Source: an uncultured bacterium
Lineage (GTDB): Bacteria > Pseudomonadota > Gammaproteobacteria > Burkholderiales > Burkholderiaceae_E
NCBI GenBank assembly: GCA_903907905.1
Contig: CAIVPX010000030.1
Span: 120,638 to 184,637 of the forward strand
Direction: 5' to 3'
DNA: 64,000 nt
Below, in pieces: positions 1 through 10,891 of the stretch (position 1 is its first letter; every line of letters starts with the position of its first letter). The translations under genes were made by a program, and so were the position numbers. The notes below the pieces were generated by a model that ran no database searches, was not told the DNA's origin, and saw only the letters and a list, made by a program, of their open reading frames with translations.

Positions 1-2
1 AG

Positions 3-464
3 GCCACGGTGTTCGTGCTGCAATGGCACGTCGTCGGCATGTTCGGCACGGGGTTGTTCACGGGTTCGCTCATTGCGCGTGTCGGTATTTTGCCGGTCAT
101 CATCGCCGGCATTCTGCTCAATCTCGCCTGTGTGGCGGTGGCGCTGTCGGGCGTCGATCTCATGCACTTCACGGTCGCGCTGCTCCTGCTCGGGGTGGGC
201 TGGAACTTCATGTACACCGGGGCCACCGCGCTGCTCACCACCACCTATCGGCCGGCCGAGAAGAACAAGGTCCAGGGCTTCATGGACATGTGCGTGTTCG
301 GCGTCATGATCACCACCTCGGCGGCCTCGGGCGCCCTGTTGTTTGTCAACGGCTGGTCGGTGCTCAATCTGCTGTCGCTGCCCTTCGTGCTGCTCTGCCT
401 GGTGGGTACTTTCTGGGCGGCGCGCAGCGTCGGCTGGGGCACGGGCCGAGTGGCGCGGACCTGA
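3..464 (+). CDS. MFS transporter, C-terminal part (5' end outside window)
   Basis: The reading frame is already open at the first bases of the window, so this is the last ~153 codons of a longer gene. The visible part is strongly hydrophobic, with about four to five membrane spans and short basic or acidic loops. A segment near the middle reads TTYRPAEKNKVQGFMD, a cytoplasmic-loop style typical of the second half of major facilitator proteins. The GTG at 9 is an internal codon rather than a credible start. The substrate cannot be told. The gene runs toward azlC with a 15-bp gap and could share its transcript. The family call rests on hydrophobicity and the loop signature only. Confidence 0.7.
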   Translation, partial: ATVFVLQWHVVGMFGTGLFTGSLIARVGILPVIIAGILLNLACVAVALSGVDLMHFTVALLLLGVGWNFMYTGATALLTTTYRPAEKNKVQGFMDMCVFGVMITTSAASGALLFVNGWSVLNLLSLPFVLLCLVGTFWAARSVGWGTGRVART

Positions 465-479
465 GTCGGCACCCTGTTT

Positions 480-1214
480 TTGGCAGTGCTCAAGACCCTC
501 AATCGACGGGTTGCCGCGCTCAGGCGTGCCCGCTATCGGAGCGCCTCTCGTACGATCTGGCCCGCTTTGCTGGGTACGTTCAGCTGGGGCGTCATCACCG
601 GCATTGCCATGGTGCAGTCGGGCATGAGCGTGGCTCAGGCGGTCGGCATGACCCTGCTGGTTTTTTCCGGAACCGCCCAGCTTGCCGCGCTACCCCTGAT
701 GGTGTCGGGCGCGTCGCTGCTGCTCATCGCCTTCACCACCCTCCTCACCAGCCTGCGTTTTCCGGTTTACAGCGCCTCGATCTCCCGCGAATTTTCCAGA
801 CTGCCGCCCTGGCTGCGGCTGCGCGTCGGCTATCTCACCACTGATGGGGGCCTGGCCGCCTACAACCTGTTGCCGGCGCGGCAAAGGCGCGTGCAGCGCA
901 CCGCGCTCTATCTCGGATTCAATGTTCCGGTCTGGCTGGTCTGGCAGCTAGGTTCATTGCTGGGCATTGCGTTGGTTGCCCTGATGCCCGATTCGCGGGA
1001 TCTGTCTTATTTGGGGGCGCTGGCGGTGCTGGCGATGATCACCCAGCTGATGAGCGCCCGCCTGTCCGGTCCAACGGTACTGGTAGCCCTCGCGGTGGTG
1101 CTGATCGGGGCACACTGGCCCTACCGCGCGGGCATGCTGCTGGCCATCGCCTGCGGCGTGCTGGTGCCGCTGGCCATCGAACTCATTCGTGAGCGGGGGC
1201 ACCCTCCGCCATGA
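480..1214 (+). CDS. azlC: AzlC-family branched-chain amino acid exporter, large subunit
   Basis: This 244-residue polytopic membrane protein is predicted to pair with AzlD in exporting branched-chain amino acids or analogues. Near residues 35-60 it has the AzlC signature of a span followed by a small-residue-rich helix and the segment FSGTAQLAALPL. Several further hydrophobic helices follow. The TTG at 480 is the first usable start and has no strong ribosome-binding site, so the N-terminus is uncertain; GTG at 486 is an alternative. The stop overlaps the azlD start by 4 bp (ATGA), which supports translational coupling. Substrate specificity is inferred from the family only. Confidence 0.8.
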   Translation: MAVLKTLNRRVAALRRARYRSASRTIWPALLGTFSWGVITGIAMVQSGMSVAQAVGMTLLVFSGTAQLAALPLMVSGASLLLIAFTTLLTSLRFPVYSASISREFSRLPPWLRLRVGYLTTDGGLAAYNLLPARQRRVQRTALYLGFNVPVWLVWQLGSLLGIALVALMPDSRDLSYLGALAVLAMITQLMSARLSGPTVLVALAVVLIGAHWPYRAGMLLAIACGVLVPLAIELIRERGHPPP

Positions 1215-1540
1215 AAATGGACGCGGTCGACATCTGGCTCACCATCCTGATGCTCACCGGTATCGTGCTGGTCTTGCGCAACCTGTTTCTGTTCGCGCCG
1301 CGTCGACTGCAGCCGCGTGGCATGTTCGAGCGGGCGCTGCGCTACGCGCCGCTCGCCGCTCTGTCGGCGCTCGTGGGCCCCGAGGTGTTTCGCGAGGCTC
1401 TGACTGCCGCCAGCTTCGAATGGGGGCAGCTGGCCGATGCACGCGTGCTCTCGGCGGCGACGCTGCTGATCGTGGCCCGGCTGAGCGGCAGCGTCGTTGG
1501 CGGACTGGCTGCTGGGACCGCCGTGTTTCTGCTCGCTTGA
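1211..1540 (+). CDS. azlD: AzlD-family branched-chain amino acid exporter, small subunit
   Basis: A 109-residue protein with three to four hydrophobic segments, the usual size of the AzlD partner subunit. The central stretch carrying AALSALVGPEVF, followed by an amphipathic loop and a C-terminal hydrophobic helix, fits the family. It starts inside the stop codon of azlC, so the two subunits are almost certainly co-translated. It is convergent with glnE, with 73 bp between the stops. Confidence 0.8.
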   Translation: MKMDAVDIWLTILMLTGIVLVLRNLFLFAPRRLQPRGMFERALRYAPLAALSALVGPEVFREALTAASFEWGQLADARVLSAATLLIVARLSGSVVGGLAAGTAVFLLA

Positions 1541-1613
1541 CACGTTCTTGGCCAGCGGGCTACGCGTCGGCGGGGCGGGTCCAGGCAGCGCCTGGGCGCT
1601 CTGTGCGGGCAAC

Positions 1614-4337
1614 TTAGCCCAACACCTGCGCCCACAAAGCCTGTACCGCCCGGGCCTCGTCCGCGACGTCGTCGGGTGCTACCCGGGCGAATTGGGCGTC
1701 ATTGAGGCGAAGCTTGTGCTGGATCTGCCGGTATCGGCGATAGGCGTTGGCCACTTGCAGGGCGAGCGTCGCGTCGATCAGGCCCGCATCGGCGGCCCGA
1801 CCAAGCAGCGCGATGTTGCCCGCGTTGTCGAGCAAGGCGGGCTGCCTGCTGGCGTGAGCGAGCACTAGACACTGCACGATGAATTCGATGTCGACCATGC
1901 CACCGCGGTCGTGCTTGACGTCGAAGTGCTCGCTGCGATTCGGATGGCCGACGTGCATCTTCTCGCGCATTGCCCGAACCTCGGCTATCAGCGGACCGCT
2001 CTCCCGCGGCTGTGACAGCACCGCCCGTCGTACCGCCTCAAATCGCGCACCGATGCTTGCATCGCCCGCTGCAAAGCGAGCCCGCGTGAGCGCCTGGTGC
2101 TCCCAGACCCAGGCCGATTCGCGTTGGTAGCGCTCGAATGCCGCCAGGCTCGAGACCAGCAGGCCTGCCTGGCCGTTGGGCCGCAGGCGCAGGTCAGTCT
2201 CGAAGAGCAGCCCCGCTGCGGTGCGGGTCGACAACCAGCCCGACAGGCGCTGTGCAAGCAACGAATACGCCTCGAGGCTGCGCTCATCCTCGTCGTCGTA
2301 CAGAAAGACCAGGTCGAGATCGGAGGCGTAGCCCAGCTCCTTGCCGCCCAGCCGACCGTAGGCGATCGCGGCGAAGCGCGGTTTTTCGCGAAAGCGCTGC
2401 CGCAGCTGAGACCAGACCAGCTGGATGGCCAGATCAAGCACCCGATCGGCCAGTTCGCTCAGAAAATCGGAGATGCGCTCGGTGCTGTGGCGCTGCGCCA
2501 GGTCTTGGGTCATCAGCTTGAAGACCTGGGCATGATGGGCCTCGCGCACGATATCCATCTGCAGTTCGACGTCAGGCGCCTCACCCAGACGGGCGGATTG
2601 CACGCGCTCGGCGAGCTGCGTGGCCCACAGCGCGGTATCGGTGGACTCGAGCAGCTGGCCATCAAGCAGCTCGTCCAGTACGACCGGGTGACGCATCAGG
2701 TAATCGGCGGGCCATTTCGCCCAGTCAAGAATGCGCAGCACCCGCGCGAAGGCCTGTGGATACTGCCCCAGTAGCGCCACGTAAGCTGGTCGCCGGCAGA
2801 CCGATTCGAGCAGATCGACCAGCCGGATCAGGCCAGCGCTGCCCGTGTTGAGCGTAATGGCCTGGGCGAGCAGGCGATCGACTGCGGCACGAGTGTCGCC
2901 GCGCGCGGCGGCATAGCGCGCGCTGTGCCGGAGCAGGCCGATGCGACGTTGTACATCGGGCTCGCAGCGGGCGACCTCGCTGTCGAGCCCCGGCTCGCCA
3001 CCCGGGGGCTCACCAGCCGGCGTGAGCAATCGCTCAAAGATCGAGGAAACCCGTCCGGTGGCCTGTTCGATGGACGCGTCAAACTGATCGGGTGCCATCC
3101 CCAGCATGCCTGCGATCAGGGTGCGCTCGTCGGCCGCTCGGGGCAGCCGGTGAGTCTGGGCGTCTTCGCGGTACTGCAGCGCGTGCTCGGTGCGGCGCAG
3201 GAGCCGGTAGGCGGCGGTCAAGTCCCGGCTCTCGTCGCCGCTTAAAACGCCACGTTTTTGCAGCGCCTCGAGGGTGACCAGGGTTTGCCGGCTGCGCAGG
3301 CCGGGGTCGCGGCCGGCCCGTACGATCTGGAAGAGCTGCGCCGTGAACTCGATCTCGCGGATGCCGCCGCGTCCAAGCTTGACATCCAGGGCCTCAGGGT
3401 CGCGCGCGCCGCGCCGGGCGACTTCGGTCCGGATCTTGCCGTGCAGATCGCGCAGCGCCGCGAAGGCCTCGTAGTCCATGTAGCGCCGAAAGACGAAGGG
3501 CGTGACGATTCGCTCGAGCGCGGCCGTATCGTCGTGCAGCGCGGCGGGCCCGGCCAGCGCCGTGCCGGCGAGCACCCGACCCTTGAGCCAGGCAAAACGC
3601 TCCCACTCGCGCCCCTGGGCAAAGAAGTACTGCTCGAGCATGTTGAACGAGGCCACCAGCGGTCCCGAGTCGCCGTTGGGCCGCAAGCGGGTATCCACCC
3701 TGAAGACGAACCCGTCGGCGGTGATGTCCGATAGCAACTCGATGGTTCGGCGCGCGGCGCGATGCATCCAGTCGCTGGCTGCAATGGTCGGACCCTCGTC
3801 CGAGCGCCCGGTTTCACCTTCGTCGCGAAATACAAAGACCAGGTCCAGATCAGACGACACGTTGAGTTCGTCGCCACCTCCCTTGCCCATGGCTACGGCC
3901 AGCAGGTCCTGCGGGCGTCCGTCGCTGTCGAGCGGCCGACCGAAGCGCGCGCTCAGTTCCTCGCCGGCCAGCGCCATGGCGTGTCGGGTGCTCAGTTCGG
4001 CCAGGCCGGACATTGCGAGACAGACCTCCTCGAGCTCGGCCAGACCCCGGATGTCTCGCTCGATCAGGATCAGCATGACCCACTGCCGGATTCGCCTCAG
4101 GCCGGCCGTCACCTTGGCCGCGTGTAACGCGGGGTCGCCTGCAGGGCGGACGCTGTTGGAGGGCGACGATTCGCCGAGCTGCCAGTCGAACAACGCCCGC
4201 AGGGCGTGCCCGTCGAGGGGTGCCTCAACCAATTGCGCGAGACGCTGCCGGGCGTCAGGCACGCCATCACGCCGGGATTCCAGCGACTGGATGGATCGCC
4301 TGAAGTAGCCCGAGAAGCTTTCTGCTTGGAAGCTCAT
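1614..4337 (-). CDS. glnE: Bifunctional glutamine synthetase adenylyltransferase/deadenylase
   Basis: A 907-residue enzyme that attaches AMP to glutamine synthetase and removes it in response to PII state, setting GS activity to nitrogen supply. Two nucleotidyltransferase domains are visible. The first is around residues 150-170, with GGGDELNVSSDLDLVF (adenylyl-removing half). The second is around 665-680, with GRLGGKELGYASDLDLVF (adenylylating half). Each is followed by an RP-rich loop of the DLRLRPNG type. Length is normal for the family. It is transcribed divergently from the YhdP-family gene with only 32 bp between starts, so the two promoters must be very close or overlap coding sequence. 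Confidence 0.95.
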   Translation of the reverse strand: MSFQAESFSGYFRRSIQSLESRRDGVPDARQRLAQLVEAPLDGHALRALFDWQLGESSPSNSVRPAGDPALHAAKVTAGLRRIRQWVMLILIERDIRGLAELEEVCLAMSGLAELSTRHAMALAGEELSARFGRPLDSDGRPQDLLAVAMGKGGGDELNVSSDLDLVFVFRDEGETGRSDEGPTIAASDWMHRAARRTIELLSDITADGFVFRVDTRLRPNGDSGPLVASFNMLEQYFFAQGREWERFAWLKGRVLAGTALAGPAALHDDTAALERIVTPFVFRRYMDYEAFAALRDLHGKIRTEVARRGARDPEALDVKLGRGGIREIEFTAQLFQIVRAGRDPGLRSRQTLVTLEALQKRGVLSGDESRDLTAAYRLLRRTEHALQYREDAQTHRLPRAADERTLIAGMLGMAPDQFDASIEQATGRVSSIFERLLTPAGEPPGGEPGLDSEVARCEPDVQRRIGLLRHSARYAAARGDTRAAVDRLLAQAITLNTGSAGLIRLVDLLESVCRRPAYVALLGQYPQAFARVLRILDWAKWPADYLMRHPVVLDELLDGQLLESTDTALWATQLAERVQSARLGEAPDVELQMDIVREAHHAQVFKLMTQDLAQRHSTERISDFLSELADRVLDLAIQLVWSQLRQRFREKPRFAAIAYGRLGGKELGYASDLDLVFLYDDEDERSLEAYSLLAQRLSGWLSTRTAAGLLFETDLRLRPNGQAGLLVSSLAAFERYQRESAWVWEHQALTRARFAAGDASIGARFEAVRRAVLSQPRESGPLIAEVRAMREKMHVGHPNRSEHFDVKHDRGGMVDIEFIVQCLVLAHASRQPALLDNAGNIALLGRAADAGLIDATLALQVANAYRRYRQIQHKLRLNDAQFARVAPDDVADEARAVQALWAQVLG

Positions 4338-4369
4338 GGTGGTTTCCCGAAACGGGTATCCTCTGAGGG

Positions 4370-7300
4370 TTGATTCGCAAACCCCGAGATTGTCTCAGCC
4401 CCGCTGCCGTGCACGTGCAAGACGCCCAAGGAGATCGCGAGGCGCCCGCGCCGGGTGCCGCGCCCCGCAGTCTGTTGCGCGGGCTTGCGCGCGCCCTGGG
4501 ATGGGCCGTGCTGTCGGGGGTCCTCCTGCTGTCGGCAGCCTATCTCGTTTTTCGCCACTATGTCTGGCCCAGCGTCAACCAGTGGCGTCCGCGCATCGAG
4601 CAGGCGGTCTCGGGTTGGCTGGACGCGCCCGTCAGCATTGGCGAGCTGTCGAGCGGCTTTGACGGGCTCAGGCCCTCGCTGATCGCCCGCGGCATTCGCG
4701 TGGGAGCCAGGGCCGATGTCCCGCCGCTCGCCATCGATTCGGCCTCGGCGGTGCTCGCGCTCGATTCGCTGCTTCGGGGGCAACCGGGGCTGGTCTCGCT
4801 CGATGTGGAGCGGCCTGTGGTTCAAGTCGAGCGAATCGACACGCGCCGCCTGTCGGTGGCTGGGGCGCTGGTTGACCTGGATCGGCCAGGCGGATCGCAA
4901 GCGCTCGAGTGGGTGCTTGGCAGCCGGCGAATCACGGTACGCAACGCCCGGCTCGAGATGCGGGATCGTTTGGGCAGCGAGCCGCTGGTCATTGCGGGTA
5001 TCGACCTCATGAGTTCGAATGATCAGGGCCGACATCACCTGTCGATGCGGGCGCCTGCGATCGGGGCTGGGCTTCAGGGCCTTGAACTCGCGATCGATTT
5101 CGCGTTGCCGGCGGGCGCGTCAGCGGCTGACTGGAGCGCCTGGCGCGGTGAGGCGTATGCGTCGGCAACCCAGATCGAGTTCGCGCCGCTCGCGGGGCTG
5201 ATGCGAAGCTGGCTTGCCGTGGGCACCGAGGCGCCGCTGCGCATCGCGCGCGGTAGCGGGCCGCTCAAGGCCTGGGTGCGCTTTGAATCAGGGCATATCT
5301 CTGATGTCCTGGTGAAGGCCTTTGCCGAGGCCATGGAGGTGTCGGTTCGCGGCCAGCGTCTGCCGGTGCGCTCGGTCGCGCTCGAGGCGCTCGCCCGACG
5401 AATCGATGACACCCGCATTGGTGTCGAGTTCCGACGCTTCTCGTTTTCCGATGGCGCGGGCTTCGTTCTCGCACTCGATGACCGGCCGCAGCAAATCATT
5501 GAGCTGGATGCGACCAGCCTGAAGCCGGCGTCGGGCCACCTGAGCTGGCGAGGGTTTGACCTGGCCCGACTGCTGGAGACCATGCGGCGGATGCCCTTGC
5601 CAGAGGCATGGCTGTCCCGGCTCGCTGGCGTTTCGGCAAGCGGTCGGGTGAGTTCGGCGGGTATCCGTTGGCAATCGGGCGAGACGGGGCCAGGGTATGC
5701 GGTCTCGATGGCGTTCGAGCGGATATCGCTTCGCCGGGCTGAGACCCGCTCCCGCCCGGGTGAGCGGCCCTGGCCGTCCGTCAGCCAGTTGAGCGGTACG
5801 GCCCGGTTTGACGACCGCAGCGGCCGCATCGACCTGAACTCGTCGGGCCTTTCGCTTCGCTTGCCGGGTACCTTGTCCGAGCCGGTGGTGCAATTGTCCA
5901 GCTTGCAGGGAAGCCTGAACTGGCGACTCGCGCCGTCGCCTCTGCCCCTCGAGCCCGACGAGCTTACTTTGTTCAGCGAGGGTTTGCGTTTTGCGAATGC
6001 CGATGCTTCGGGCGAGATTCGGGGCGAGTGGCGTAGTGCCGCGAGTGGCCCGGGCAGCCTCGAACTCGGCGGCCGGCTCGAGCGTGTGGCGGCCAACCGC
6101 GTCGCCCGCTATCTCCCGCTCAGCGTGGGAGCGTCGGTCAGAGACTGGGTGGCACGGGCGGTCACCATGGGGCAATCGTCCGAGACCACGATTCGCCTGC
6201 GGGGGGATCTCGCACAGTTTCCGTTTCGCGATGAGCAGTCGGGCGAGTTCCGGATCGAGAGCCGCCTCGAGCAGGTCGGTCTGTCGTATGCGCCGGGGTG
6301 GCCTGCCCTTGACAAGCTGCGCGGCAGGCTCGTCTTCGAGCGCGCGGGGATGCAGGTGCAAACCGATGTCGGTGAGGTGCTAGGGGTTCGGCTGGGCGAA
6401 GTGAGTGCACGAATCAGCGACTTTGCGGTGCCGCACCTTGTGGTGGAGGGCCGCGCAAGCGGGGCGTCGGGTGAGATGCTGCGCTTTCTCGAGGAAAGCC
6501 CCTTGCGCAGTGGCCTGGTGCAGTCGATCCCCGGATTGTCACTCGAGGGCCCGGCGCAGCTGGCGCTCCGGATGGAGCTGGACCTCGGGCGCGGCGATGC
6601 CCGCGACGTGGCGGGAACCGTCTCGCTACGCGGCAACCGGCTGCGCCTTTCGCCCGAACTGCCGCCGCTCGAGGCGATCGAGGGGGCCGTAGCGTTCAAT
6701 GCCGAGGGGGTTCGCCCGAGCGCACTCGCGGCTCGATTCGCCGGGGGAACGCTCGAGGCGGCGCTGCAGGCGCGAGGCCCGGGTCGCTTCAGCGTGCGCG
6801 TGCAGGGCGTGGGCGACGCGGCCGGCCTTGGCGATCTGTGGGCGGTCGAGCCCCTGCGTGCGCTGAGCGGGCAGGCGGCGTATCAGGCCTCGGTCGACAT
6901 CGAGCCGCAGGTTCTTCGGGCCCAGATCAGTTCCGATCTGCAGGGAGTGTCCAGTGCTTTGCCAGTGCCGCTGGCCAAGCCCAGCCAGGCGGCCTGGCCT
7001 TTGCGGGTCGACTGGCAGCGCTCACGGTCGGCGCCCTTTACTGAGACGCTGCGGGCACGCCTGCGCGAGGACATCGTGTTTTCGCTTGAGCGCCAGCCGG
7101 ATGCTGGTCCCGGTCAGTCGGGCGCTGCGCGCGCAGCGCTGGCCGTGGGCGGGGAGCAGCCCCTGCCGCCCAGCGGCCTGGCTGTCTCGCTTCGCCTGCC
7201 CGAGATCGACCTCGATGCCTGGTCGGCCGTGCTGCAGCCGGAGGCGCGGAGGGTGTCGCCGCCGCCCGTCGCCGTCAGCCAGGCCCCCGCGGCGGACGCC

Positions 7301-8440
7301 CTTGTGCTGGTGCCCGAGCGCGTGTCGCTGGTCACCGATTCGCTCCAGCTCGCGGGCAAGGGGTTCACGCGCGTGGTCCTGGGTGCGACGCCGCAGGGCC
7401 CCATTTGGCGCGCCAACATGGCGTCCGGCGAAGTCAATGGATACGTCGACTGGCGGCCGCCCGATTCCGAGCACCCTTCGGGCGCGCTGACAGCGCGCCT
7501 GGCGCTGCTGCAGGTGCCGCGCAACCGGGCGAGCGAGATCGAGCAGTTGCTGGAGGCGCGTCCCCGTAGCCTGCCGGCGCTCGATGTCGAGGCTGATCGA
7601 ATGGTACTGTTCAGTCGCGACCTGGGGCGACTGAGTCTGCGCGCAGCCAATGCCGGGGAGGGTGAGCGGCAGGTCTGGCGGCTCGAGCACCTGAGGCTGG
7701 AGCACCCCGGGGCGACCCTGGATGCACGCGGGCTCTGGCAGGCGCCGGGCGCGGGGGCCGGGCGCTCCACCTCTCTTGACTTCGAACTTGGCCTGCGCGA
7801 GCCCGCGCGCGTGCTCGAGACTTTCGGCGTGAGCGGAGCGCTGAGCGGCGCGCCGGGCCGGCTTGCCGGACGCATCGGTTGGGCAGGGTCGCCGCTGGCG
7901 ATCGACTATCCCAGCCTGTCGGGCGAGGTCGATGTCAACTTGGGCAAGGGCCAATTTCTCAAGACCGAACCCGGTATTTCGAAGTTGATCGGTGTGCTCA
8001 ATCTGCAGTCTTTGCCGCGCCGTCTGACGCTCGATTTTCGTGACGTGTTCGCCGAAGGCTTTTCATTTGATGAAATCCGTGGGGGGGCACGCATCAATGC
8101 CGGGATTGCCAGGACCAACGATTTTCGCATGCGGGGTGTTCAGGCCAACGTCACGATTCGCGGCGAGGCCGACATGGCAGCGGAAACCCAGGCGCTGCGG
8201 GTGGAGGTACGCCCCGAGTTCAATGCCGGCATTGCCTCGCTGGCGTATGCCGCGATGGCCAACCCGGCCATCGGGCTGGGTTCCTTCATTGCGCAATGGG
8301 CCCTGCGTAAACCGCTGCAGGATATCCTCGCCTACGAGTATGACGTGACCGGCTCCTGGGCCGACCCCGCCGTGGTCGAGCGGGCGCGCCCGCGCTTTGA
8401 GCAACTGCTCAATCCGCCGGCCCGCTCGGGGTCGAACTGA
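4370..8440 (+). CDS. YhdP-family (TIGR02099) large envelope protein, AsmA-like
   Basis: A 1356-residue protein with one N-terminal membrane anchor (about residues 40-62, LLSAAYLVFRHYVWP) and a very long periplasmic region rich in beta-strand-like alternation. The C-terminus has the AsmA_2-type pattern, including FRMRGVQANVTIRG and the ending VTGSWADPAV. The family includes E. coli YhdP, implicated in phospholipid transport between inner and outer membranes; that role is borrowed. The TTG at 4370 is the longest start; GTG at 4409 or 4415 would still keep the anchor. Its place between glnE and a nitrilase/tldD pair is a common Burkholderiales arrangement. Confidence 0.88.
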   Translation: MIRKPRDCLSPAAVHVQDAQGDREAPAPGAAPRSLLRGLARALGWAVLSGVLLLSAAYLVFRHYVWPSVNQWRPRIEQAVSGWLDAPVSIGELSSGFDGLRPSLIARGIRVGARADVPPLAIDSASAVLALDSLLRGQPGLVSLDVERPVVQVERIDTRRLSVAGALVDLDRPGGSQALEWVLGSRRITVRNARLEMRDRLGSEPLVIAGIDLMSSNDQGRHHLSMRAPAIGAGLQGLELAIDFALPAGASAADWSAWRGEAYASATQIEFAPLAGLMRSWLAVGTEAPLRIARGSGPLKAWVRFESGHISDVLVKAFAEAMEVSVRGQRLPVRSVALEALARRIDDTRIGVEFRRFSFSDGAGFVLALDDRPQQIIELDATSLKPASGHLSWRGFDLARLLETMRRMPLPEAWLSRLAGVSASGRVSSAGIRWQSGETGPGYAVSMAFERISLRRAETRSRPGERPWPSVSQLSGTARFDDRSGRIDLNSSGLSLRLPGTLSEPVVQLSSLQGSLNWRLAPSPLPLEPDELTLFSEGLRFANADASGEIRGEWRSAASGPGSLELGGRLERVAANRVARYLPLSVGASVRDWVARAVTMGQSSETTIRLRGDLAQFPFRDEQSGEFRIESRLEQVGLSYAPGWPALDKLRGRLVFERAGMQVQTDVGEVLGVRLGEVSARISDFAVPHLVVEGRASGASGEMLRFLEESPLRSGLVQSIPGLSLEGPAQLALRMELDLGRGDARDVAGTVSLRGNRLRLSPELPPLEAIEGAVAFNAEGVRPSALAARFAGGTLEAALQARGPGRFSVRVQGVGDAAGLGDLWAVEPLRALSGQAAYQASVDIEPQVLRAQISSDLQGVSSALPVPLAKPSQAAWPLRVDWQRSRSAPFTETLRARLREDIVFSLERQPDAGPGQSGAARAALAVGGEQPLPPSGLAVSLRLPEIDLDAWSAVLQPEARRVSPPPVAVSQAPAADALVLVPERVSLVTDSLQLAGKGFTRVVLGATPQGPIWRANMASGEVNGYVDWRPPDSEHPSGALTARLALLQVPRNRASEIEQLLEARPRSLPALDVEADRMVLFSRDLGRLSLRAANAGEGERQVWRLEHLRLEHPGATLDARGLWQAPGAGAGRSTSLDFELGLREPARVLETFGVSGALSGAPGRLAGRIGWAGSPLAIDYPSLSGEVDVNLGKGQFLKTEPGISKLIGVLNLQSLPRRLTLDFRDVFAEGFSFDEIRGGARINAGIARTNDFRMRGVQANVTIRGEADMAAETQALRVEVRPEFNAGIASLAYAAMANPAIGLGSFIAQWALRKPLQDILAYEYDVTGSWADPAVVERARPRFEQLLNPPARSGSN

Positions 8441-8541
8441 GTGGCGAGTCAGCGTTCAAGCCCTGCCCAGAATCCCGTGACAGACCGGGCTTCAATCTCG
8501 GGCAATCGGATTACATCAAGGCCCCCAGCGGGCAGGGAGCA

Positions 8542-9390
8542 GTGTTGAGCATCGCCGATGACGCCGACGATCAGACCCTGCGGGTCGCTGCGATCCAGAT
8601 GGTCTCGGGCCCGAAGCTCGAGGCCAATCTCGAGCGCGCGGGGAAGCTGATTGCCGAAGCGGCCGCAGCCGGTGCGCAACTGGTCGCGCTGCCCGAGTAC
8701 TTTTGCCTGTTCGGCGACCGCGAAGAGGACAAGGTGCTCGCGCGTGAGGTGCCGGGGCAAGGCCCGGCCCAGGCCTTTCTATCGGATGCTGCCAGGCGTC
8801 ACGGCGTCTGGCTGGTGGGCGGCAGTGTGCCGCTCGCCAGCCCGAGGCCGGGGCGCGTCTACAACGCCTGCCTCGTGTTCGGACCCGACGGTCGCCAGCG
8901 GGCGCGCTACGACAAGATCCATCTGTTCGGTTTCAAGCGGGGCGACGAGCGCTTCGATGAGTCCACCACCATCGCCCCAGGCACGACGCCGGTGGTGGTC
9001 GATTTCGACGCCGGCACGCCGGTCGCGCGCTGGCGCGCCGGCCTCTCCCTCTGTTATGACCTGCGATTTCCGGAGCTGTTTCGGGCGCTGCTGCCGGCTG
9101 ACCTCATTCTGGTGCCCTCATCCTTTACGTACCGCACCGGCCAATCTCACTGGGAGCCGCTCTTGCGTGCGCGGGCCATCGAGAACCAGTGCTATGTGCT
9201 GGCGCCCGCGCAGGGTGGGCGACACCCCAATGGTCGCCGCACCTGGGGGCACTCGGTACTCATCGACCCCTGGGGCGAGGTGCTTCACGAGCTGGCCGAG
9301 GGCGAGGGCGTGATGCTGGGCAAGCTCAGCCGCCGGCGCATCACTGAACTCAGAGCGGGTTTGCCTGCGCTGTCGCATCGCGTGTTGTAG
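8542..9390 (+). CDS. Carbon-nitrogen hydrolase (nitrilase superfamily, Nit1/Nit2-like)
   Basis: A 282-residue hydrolase with the complete Glu-Lys-Cys catalytic set of the nitrilase superfamily: Glu52 in LPEYF, Lys125 in YDKIHLF, and Cys171 in LCYDLRFPE. These motifs and the size match the Nit/omega-amidase branch, which includes deaminated-glutathione amidases, rather than true nitrilases. GTG at 8542 is preceded by a GGGAG ribosome-binding site. It lies 10 bp before tldD, so the two are probably co-transcribed. The exact substrate is not readable from sequence. Confidence 0.88.
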   Translation: MLSIADDADDQTLRVAAIQMVSGPKLEANLERAGKLIAEAAAAGAQLVALPEYFCLFGDREEDKVLAREVPGQGPAQAFLSDAARRHGVWLVGGSVPLASPRPGRVYNACLVFGPDGRQRARYDKIHLFGFKRGDERFDESTTIAPGTTPVVVDFDAGTPVARWRAGLSLCYDLRFPELFRALLPADLILVPSSFTYRTGQSHWEPLLRARAIENQCYVLAPAQGGRHPNGRRTWGHSVLIDPWGEVLHELAEGEGVMLGKLSRRRITELRAGLPALSHRVL

Positions 9391-9400
9391 GATCGTCGTT

Positions 9401-10856
<1,456 letters not shown>

Positions 10857-10861
<5 letters not shown>

Positions 10862-10891
10862 GCCTGACTGGCCGAGCGGCTCAGCGTTTTC
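10857..10891 (+). terminator. Hairpin terminator at the tldD end
   Basis: A perfect 8-bp inverted repeat (GCTGAGCC at 10857-10864, GGCTCAGC at 10878-10885) overlaps the tldD stop codon and is followed by GTTTTC. It lies exactly between tldD and the convergent TRAP operon. The T tract is short, so efficiency is uncertain. Confidence 0.55.
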